Source: Saccopteryx bilineata (Eukaryota > Chordata > Mammalia > Chiroptera > Emballonuridae). Taken from it: 64,000 bases of DNA. Under the pieces are notes generated by a model. It ran no database searches. It saw only the letters and a list, made by a program, of their open reading frames with translations, and had not been told where the DNA came from. Location: the NCBI RefSeq assembly GCF_036850765.1, contig NC_089492.1:204723681-204787680 (forward strand), in the 5' to 3' direction. The translations under genes and the position numbers were made by a program. This document shows, piece by piece, positions 57,461-64,000 of this stretch (within the stretch, counting starts at the first letter, position 1; the number at the start of each line of letters is the position of its first letter).

Positions 57461-59030
57461 TAGTTGTAGGGACAGAGTGGAGGCAGAATATTGCTTGGTG
57501 TTTTTGAAAACAGTCAAGGCCAGTACAGTATCCTTCTTACACCAGGAACGAGGGGCCCTGTCCTTGGCCTTTCCTTCAGAAAGTCTATTGCAAACAGACA
57601 CACACAAATAATAGACTCACAGTTGCCTCCATCACACAGAAGCTCATGATGGTCTGATTACAGCACAACTTGTAATTTTCAACCCACATGATGACTTAGG
57701 TTCTAAACAATTGGCTCTCCATATGTCTTGTCCTGTGTTCTCAAACAGAAAGCAACTATGTCTTACTGCAAAGGTTAGAGATCTGCTGAGTGAACTTCCA
57801 GCTTCAAAATGCATTGCAGGTTTGAGACATGGAAAACTTTGGCTTTAAAAAAAAAAAAGACAAATTAATTAACTTGTCAAATCCTTCTTCTTGGAAAACA
57901 CGAATACAATTGATTCTTGCATAATGAATGTTTTCCCTTAGCTGCACCAAGCATCCATTTTCTTACTTCTCTTCCCATTTTCTGGCTCCAGCAGTGTGCG
58001 TAAATTAGGGGGTATTTGCATCAGTTATATGGAAGCTGAGGAAAATTTGGCAATATAGAACATATTTCTTCTAAGTTTGTATACATGTAGGTCCAGATGT
58101 AACAGGTGTGAAGTGTGATACAGAGACAACTAGATAAACACTGAACTTTAAGATTGTTCATATTTTACACTATAAAAATAATAAATAACATTGAATAAAA
58201 TTTTTTTAAAGTTAAATAAAATTTTATACTGATTAAATCTTAATTTTATTGTTGATAGTTATTATAATTGATATTTTCCTTTAATCTTAATAATTTCATT
58301 ATTTTAGAAGATTAACCTTTGAAAACATAGAGAATATTTTAATCTTTTAATTTTATTTTTATTAAATACCCAGATATATACAATGGTAATTAAATTCACA
58401 TACCTGATATTTTGTAAACCTTCAGTTATATTAATCTATAAACCATAGCTTTACACATTTTTTTTTTTACTTTTGTCTTTATATTTGCCAAAATTGGGGA
58501 ATAGAACATCTTTTGTTTAACATTTCCCTAGCTTGATTTATAATTTTTAGTAGTTAAATATATGGTATATGGTCTTCAACTTTTACCTCTTGCCTGGTTC
58601 TAGTGAATGTCAGGGGTGAGTATGGCCATTGAACCCAGATCCCCGCCTAGTTCACATAGGGCAGAGCAGGCCATGGTAAGGAGTTAGGATTTGATTTAAG
58701 TTTTGATGGGAAACCATTAGATGGTTCTGAACTGTGTTGTGAACAACTAAAAGCTCATGCCTGTTGTATAGGACCAATTCAACTTTGATTTTTTTTAGAA
58801 ACCCAGAGCTCAGCTGAAGAATTTTTCCATCTCCCCCACCACTCTCAACTATAAACACTAGAATTGATATATGTGTCACAGGGATTCCAAAACCATCTCA
58901 GCTCTCACCACCACATTCAAGGAGTACTTTGAGTCACTCAACACATGAGGCACAGCTGCCTTTGCTCATACAAATAATAGATAGAATTGATATTCAAGGA
59001 TTAATTTATGCTATATTCAGACAGTATATT
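57461..59030. other. Unique, AT-rich sequence
   Basis: A strongly AT-rich block at about 58150-58400. No gene or repeat recognised. Confidence 0.5.
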
Positions 59031-59240
59031 CTCTACAATCAGACTATTTTGACTCTTGGCTCCTCCCCTTTCTAACTGTATGACTTTAAACAGTTTACGT
59101 GGCTCCTCTATATCTCTAAAGAGGTTAAGGATCGTATCTGCCTCATAAGAGACTTGAGAAATCAAATGAAATAAACTCCATACAAAATTTAGGACAGGGA
59201 CCAATATATACTAAGCACTTAAGAACAATAGTTATTTTCC
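59030..59240 (+). repeat. MIR SINE fragment
   Basis: 'ttgactcttggctcctcccc', 'tgtatgactttaaacagttt', 'gtatctgcctcataagagac' and '...gcacttaagaacaatagtta' follow the MIR order. Confidence 0.7.
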
Positions 59241-59637
59241 TTTATTTTCAACTTCTTGACTATCAAGTGATAAGATCAAAAAGAACAAATTTTAATTTTG
59301 TGAATTTTTTTAAATTGAGCAATTCATGAAAAAGTGGGCTTCCCACATTTGGGAGTATTCAGGTAGGGTATGTATAATTATCTTTGTGGATGGTTATAGA
59401 AGGAAGTGCAGCCTAAGAGGAAAATTGAATTTCATGACCTCTCTTCTAGTGCCAAGATTCTATGATTCTTGCTAAGAATTCAGCTTTCTGTGGCTGCTGA
59501 GGCTTTGCAGAGCATATGATCTCATCGGAGAGATTAAAATGACTCAAAGCAGACAAAAATAAAGGAGAAGGTAATGAGAGGCACACAGGTGAATGGGTCA
59601 GTGGAGAGGTCCACATAGAAGGCAGGCAGAGGGACTT

Positions 59638-59712
59638 TTAATTACTATTATTATTATTCTTTTATTATTATTGAGTGAGAGGTGGGGAGGCAGAGAGACA
59701 GACTCCTGTAAT
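59638..59712 (-). mobile_element. Severely 5'-truncated type A SINE (75 bp)
   Basis: Only the SINE tail and last bases remain: '(att)n', 'gagtgagaggtggggaggc', 'agagagacagactcctg'. Perfect 11-bp target duplication cagagggactt at 59627-59637 and 59713-59723 proves it is an insertion and not a chance match. Confidence 0.88.
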
Positions 59713-59824
59713 CAGAGGGACTTCTTGGACCAGGTAGGACTTTTGTCTGCTCATTAGTTGTGTAGAGCAGAAGAAGGAGGGTGATCAAAGAATGCCTATG
59801 TCATGGTCCCCAGCCCTGCCACTT

Positions 59825-59995
59825 TTACAACAGTGGTTTTCGAATTTGGAAGAGCTGAGAGAGCATCCACTTGTGGATGCTGGACACCTAGGTCCTGCTC
59901 AGGGTTGCTGAATGAGCATCTCTGGAGATGGGGTTTTAGTATCTGAATTTTTAAAATCTGTAATTTTAAAAATTAAGAGCAAATATGATAGTCAG
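59825..59995. repeat. MER5-like remnant
   Basis: 'cagtggttttcgaatttgg', 'gttgctgaatgagcatctct', 'ggagatggggttttagtatc' resemble the MER5 hAT-Charlie group. Low confidence. Confidence 0.4.
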
Positions 59996-60369
59996 TCAAT
60001 CTTAGAAATTGTTGCTACAGGGGAAAATCCAGGTGTAGCTAAGACACCCAGTACTCCTAGAATTACCAACTAACACCAAATACACTAACAGTGAAAAAAA
60101 AAATGTGTTGAGCCCAAATTTTTATGGAGACCTTCAAAAGTCACGCAAGTTTCCTATAGCCCTGAGATGTGCTATTTGTAGGACTTGGAGAGAGATTTTT
60201 CTTATGTGTAAATTGGGGATATTATGGTATCTACCTCAAGAACCACCCCCCACTACACACAAACATACTCACACACAGAATGAAATTCAAGTCTTTGTAA
60301 TGCTGAAACTCTTTAAGTCTTTCTAATGTTGAAAAACTGGACACAATCGTTGATTCTACATGGAATGGT
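59996..60369. other. Unique sequence
   Basis: Short CA-rich patch near 60256-60277. Nothing else. Confidence 0.5.
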
Positions 60370-60730
60370 CTTCTTCAGGTTCCCACAGGACTCACCACGG
60401 TGCTCCTTCAGCTGCTTGTTCAAGCATCATCTCATCATTTCATCCTGGTCAGGCTCTCCCTGACTTTCTCACATGAAATAGCACAACTTGCCACTACCAC
60501 CATCACTGCTCTTTATCTGTGTACTTTATCTGTGATTTTTATTCTTCATAGCATTTTTCCTTGTCTAACATTTCAGATATTTATTTGATAACTATCCTCT
60601 CCAACTAAAGCTTAAGGTCTATAAGAAACTTTGTCTTTCTTGTCATTGTTACATCCTTCTTGCTAGAACAGTGCCAAGCAAGCATACAGTTGCCATCAAT
60701 CAATATTTATTGGATGACTGAATTAATAAG
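60370..60730 (+). repeat. L2 LINE 3' end, sense
   Basis: 'caggctctccctgactttct', 'ttcatagcatttttccttgt', 'gctagaacagtgccaagcaa' and 'caatatttattggatgactg' give the standard LINE-2 3' end. Confidence 0.85.
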
Positions 60731-60829
60731 TGCACTTTAATGCTAATATTCCTTGACTCCTCTGCTATTTCTGATTAAAAGCGAATGGGTCTCTTCAATA
60801 CCATACCCATATGTAGTCATTATGTGAGG

Positions 60830-61045
60830 TTTTCTTGACAGACTTCTCCTGACCCAGGGAGGATGAATGATGCCCTGCTTTGTGCTTCATTTGTAGTTTT
60901 GTATATTTTTTCCTTCTATTATTCATTAGTCAGTATACCTTTCTCAACTCTCTATAAATTTTGACCTCCTCAAGAGCAAGAACCATTTCTAACTCATCTT
61001 TGTGTCAGCCAATCTAGTGTTTGTTGAATGAAAAGTGAGTGAATT
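60830..61045 (+). repeat. L2 LINE 3' end, second copy
   Basis: 'cagacttctcctgacccagg', 'cctcctcaagagcaagaacc' and 'gtgtttgttgaatgaaaagt' repeat the same LINE-2 pattern 460 bases downstream of the first copy. Confidence 0.7.
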
Positions 61046-61890
61046 TTCCCACCATGAAAGATGTACTCAAATACAAATTCAACAAAAAGGTGTCTTTATA
61101 ATTTCAGAGTAATAGCTGAGGGAGACAAGCAAAATAAAAAAACTCCAAAATAGATCTTCTTAAAGAGTTGTTGGCTTCCATTCATAAATTCACAATTCTA
61201 GATCACATCCTTCTTTCAATCAAGATCAAAGTGAAATCCCATTGCCTTAATCATGAAGCATGATGCCAGGGAGCGTTAAAGCAGGGCAGGGAGGAACTGA
61301 TGCTTCCAAGAGGACAGCCAAGTTCAGAATCAAAGACGAGACAGTGGAATGGTTCCCAAAACAATACTGCAGCCTCCAAGTCTCCAGTATAAGGGGGTCA
61401 ACTGCATCAATTTTTCAGGAGACCTCCTGTTCTATCTGTTAGGAGAAGCACGCAAAGTACATTCATTTCCAAGTGCTCAAGCTGCTGTGCTGAATAATAA
61501 AGAAAGGAAGGAAAAAGGAGACTGTGAATGTAATTGCTCCTTGACCGCAAAGTTCTTCAGCTCTTGCAGCCAAGGTTGCCAAGACTGTTCTTACCAGTCA
61601 CTCTCAGGACCAAGAAGACTGCTCTCCAGAGAATTAGGCTTGGGCAAGATGTACAGTGTACCCTCACCTTCAGACAATCTTGAGTATCACTTTGAAGCTT
61701 GATATGTTAACAATTGGAAAGACTGATAAAAACCTACTGTTTGACTTTACCAAATATTTTGGTTTAAAAAAAAAGTTTTTTTAAAGAGTTTTTTTTTTCT
61801 TTTAGTATATTGAAAAAGTTTTTTGCATTCTTACTGAAATGCTTATATTTCAATAGATTGTTCCTGCCTCATGTAAGATGAAAACAGTTA
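61046..61890. other. Unique sequence
   Basis: A 117-codon frame (61349-61702) and a 60-codon frame overlap. Neither has recognisable domains. Confidence 0.5.
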
Positions 61891-61905
61891 TCTTTTTATT
61901 TTCTT

Positions 61906-62272
61906 TTTGTATTTTTCTGAAGTGTGAAGCAGGGAGGCAGAGATACAGACTCCCCCCACATACACCCAACAGGGGTCCACCCAGCATGCCCACTAGGGGG
62001 CGATGCTCTGCCTACCTGGAGCATTGTTCTGTTGCAGCCAGAGCCATTCTAGCACCTGAGGTGGAGGCCATGGAGCCGTCCTCAGTGCCTGGGCCAACTT
62101 TATTCCAATGGAGCCTTGGCTGTGGGAGAGGAAGAGAGAGACAGAGAGAAAGGAGAAGGGGAAGGGTGGAGAAGCAGATGGGTGCTTCTCCTTTGTGCCC
62201 TGGCTGGGAATTGAACCTGGGAGATCCACATATGGGGCTGATGCTCTACCACTGAGCCAACTGGCCACAGCC
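61906..62272 (-). mobile_element. Type A bat SINE
   Basis: 'tgtatttttctgaagtgtga' at the tail side, the usual body, and minus-strand head 'ggctgtggccagttggctca'. No clear target duplication seen. The head has several substitutions, so it is likely older than the copy at 56057. Confidence 0.88.
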
Positions 62273-62572
62273 TTGAAACCAATTTTCTTAATTTTGTTCA
62301 TGCAGTCAATATTTTACTGAGTATCCAAGCTATACACTTGTATGCACAGACAAAGTATGGTTTCTTATTAGACATTCTAATGCAGGGAAGTTCAGGTCTG
62401 TCAATACAGCTGTGATGGAGAATCTAATGCTCATAAGAGTTAAAGAAAGAAATGCACACAATCTAGTCATTAATTCCAAAATTCACCCACTTACCGGGCT
62501 TCTGCTATTTATATACTTGCTACATATAAACATTTTTTATCAGGTCATCTCTAAACATATCCCAAGTGCAGG

Positions 62573-62613
<41 letters not shown>
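62573..62613. repeat. (CA)n microsatellite
   Basis: About 20 uninterrupted CA units. Likely polymorphic. Confidence 0.95.
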
Positions 62614-62616
<3 letters not shown>

Positions 62617-62649
62617 CAGGTTCAAGTCTGAATGGGGAGAGACACTTTC

Positions 62650-63200
62650 TGCCCTGATTTTTTGCCAATTAGCTGATGAACATTCAGTTGCTGTTCACCA
62701 TTTAATTAATTCTGATGAGCTATTGATTTACCACAACTGTTTGTTCTAATAATGAGCTCCAAAATTAGGATGCCTGCAACCCACTTAGACAGCTGCCATA
62801 GAAAATAAGCATTTGAAAATGCTCTTGGTCAAGGCAATGGGTTAGAAATGACTATGGTACAGCAATAAATTTACATGATTATGTCACACGAGTTTTATTT
62901 TTCTGTTTCAAGCATAGTTAGCACACCAGCAGTGATGGCCACAGGAGCCATTGCTCGCTGTGGTTAAGACTGCTACTTCATATCAGCATAGCAAGGATAA
63001 ACATGCAGCCTGAAGTGTGCTAATCATGGAGCCGATATAGCAACAGGCATTGAACAATTTAGGTCAGTTCCTTGCAATGTTTAATTAGACTAACATATCT
63101 GTTTGCAATTAATAGCAGATGTGACAAGCTAATGTGTCCATGTACAGACAAATTAACCTCTGCCCATCAGCTGCTTGGATCTGTGAGAAAGCTGACATGT
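62650..63200. promoter_or_regulatory. Candidate conserved non-coding element
   Basis: Repeat-free sequence with clustered homeodomain-type cores (taattaatt near 62704, ttaattagac near 63081, caattaatag near 63106), an E-box CAGCTG near 63170 and balanced composition. It looks like conserved vertebrate enhancer DNA by texture. There is no alignment to prove it, so this is inference. Confidence 0.3.
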
Positions 63201-64000
63201 TTTGCTTCTATCCATCTGAGTCTAAGTAAAACTCCAGGATAATTATAAACACGGATGATAATAGTATATACACTTCACATGAAACACTGTGCATAGAAAA
63301 TTATTTTTCAGGCAGGACTTCAGACTTCAACGACAAAAAAATGAACATCTGTGTTACACTTGACATTTTATAAAATATGACCACATAGATGATGCTTTTA
63401 TTTCCCTGGTAATAGAAACTATTCTGTTATTTTTTCAATAATTGTAAAAGAGGTCTATCTACTAATGCAGTTAAGGCTTAAGTCATGGAAATTTGGTGTT
63501 CTATCCTCAAAATAGGGATTTCTATATTGCAGCTGGAAGTAATGCCTACTTTCTTAATTCAATTAATTGCCATTGCTCATTCCAAAGGGAGAACACAGGA
63601 ATGAGACAAATTTCCACAGGACAGGAGTTTTGAAAGAAAGGGATTCTGGGTATTGGTTTTGTTTGGTTGGAGAAAAGGTCAGTGGCAGGACACAACTGTC
63701 TATCATTGCTACTCTTCCCAGTCTTCCTTGAGAAAAGCCTTGGGCCTGTCTGAACCTATAAGGGAATACAGATAGCCACAGAGCTGAGCCACCCAGCCTT
63801 TAGAGGTTAAAAAAAAAGAATTAGGTCTTGAGTCTTCTCTGAATAGTTGACAAGGAGCCCAAAGTGCTTGCAAGGCTTGCAAATTACCATGTCTCTAGGG
63901 TCATAGAGACTCTTAAAGATGTGACATCAATAAGTAAAACTTGCCTTCCCACCCTGTGTGCTGAAGCCAGCTCCCACAATCCTCTTGGCACTGCTCATGC
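63201..64000. other. Unique sequence to the window end
   Basis: No repeat, exon or RNA gene recognised. Confidence 0.5.

Noticed and set aside
61349..61702. 117-codon cysteine-containing frame
   Set aside because: Cysteines do not form a recognisable motif; no supporting context; likely chance.

Overview
The window is a nuclear stretch of a mammalian genome, and almost certainly a bat. It is AT-rich, intron-like or intergenic DNA packed with retrotransposons. The organism call rests on tRNA-derived SINEs that begin with a 'cctggcc...ggctcagtgg' A-box head and end in short A-rich tails. I recognise these as chiropteran, and the two commonest types look like those of horseshoe or leaf-nosed bats (Rhinolophoidea). 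The genus is inference. I found no host protein-coding exon, rRNA or functional tRNA gene that I can support. All long reading frames belong to transposable elements.

Layout. From 1 to about 23 kb there are ancient mammalian repeats (MIR, L2, MER5-like) and unique sequence, punctuated by lineage-specific SINEs. This part also holds two complete short hAT-type DNA transposons (2896-3246, 19474-19803), a Tigger1-like element with a transposase remnant (11554-13001), a small palindromic MITE (13342-13546) and a 5'-truncated L1 (22105-22577). From 23.2 to 31.5 kb an old hAT-like element is split by a full-length minus-strand LINE-1 (L1-A, 23428-31257), which itself carries two SINEs. After about 3 kb of old LTR, L2 and L1M sequence comes a second full-length minus-strand LINE-1 of the same young family (L1-B, 34237-42150). 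From 42.2 to 54.3 kb are layered older L1s: a degenerate L1M (43.0-47.0 kb) and a full-length older L1 (L1-C, about 47.0-54.2 kb) whose ORF1 is broken by another hAT element. From 54.3 to 64 kb there is mostly unique sequence with scattered SINEs, L2 and MIR. A stretch near 62.65-63.2 kb looks like conserved non-coding DNA.

How the pieces relate. L1-A and L1-B have the full LINE-1 plan: a 5'UTR with tandem units of about 240 bp, ORF1 (coiled coil plus RNA-binding domains), an inter-ORF spacer of about 390 bp, ORF2 (endonuclease, reverse transcriptase, Cys-rich tail) and an A-rich end. Both are dead through frameshifts and stops. They share a Glu-to-Lys change at the metal-binding residue of the endonuclease; the older L1-C keeps Glu. 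The SINEs presumably used L1 machinery, since most have target-site duplications at L1-type nick sites. Insertion order can be read from the nesting: SINE in L1-A in hAT, hAT in SINE, hAT in L1-C, SINE in Tigger, SINE in MIR. DNA transposons and retrotransposons were therefore active in overlapping periods.
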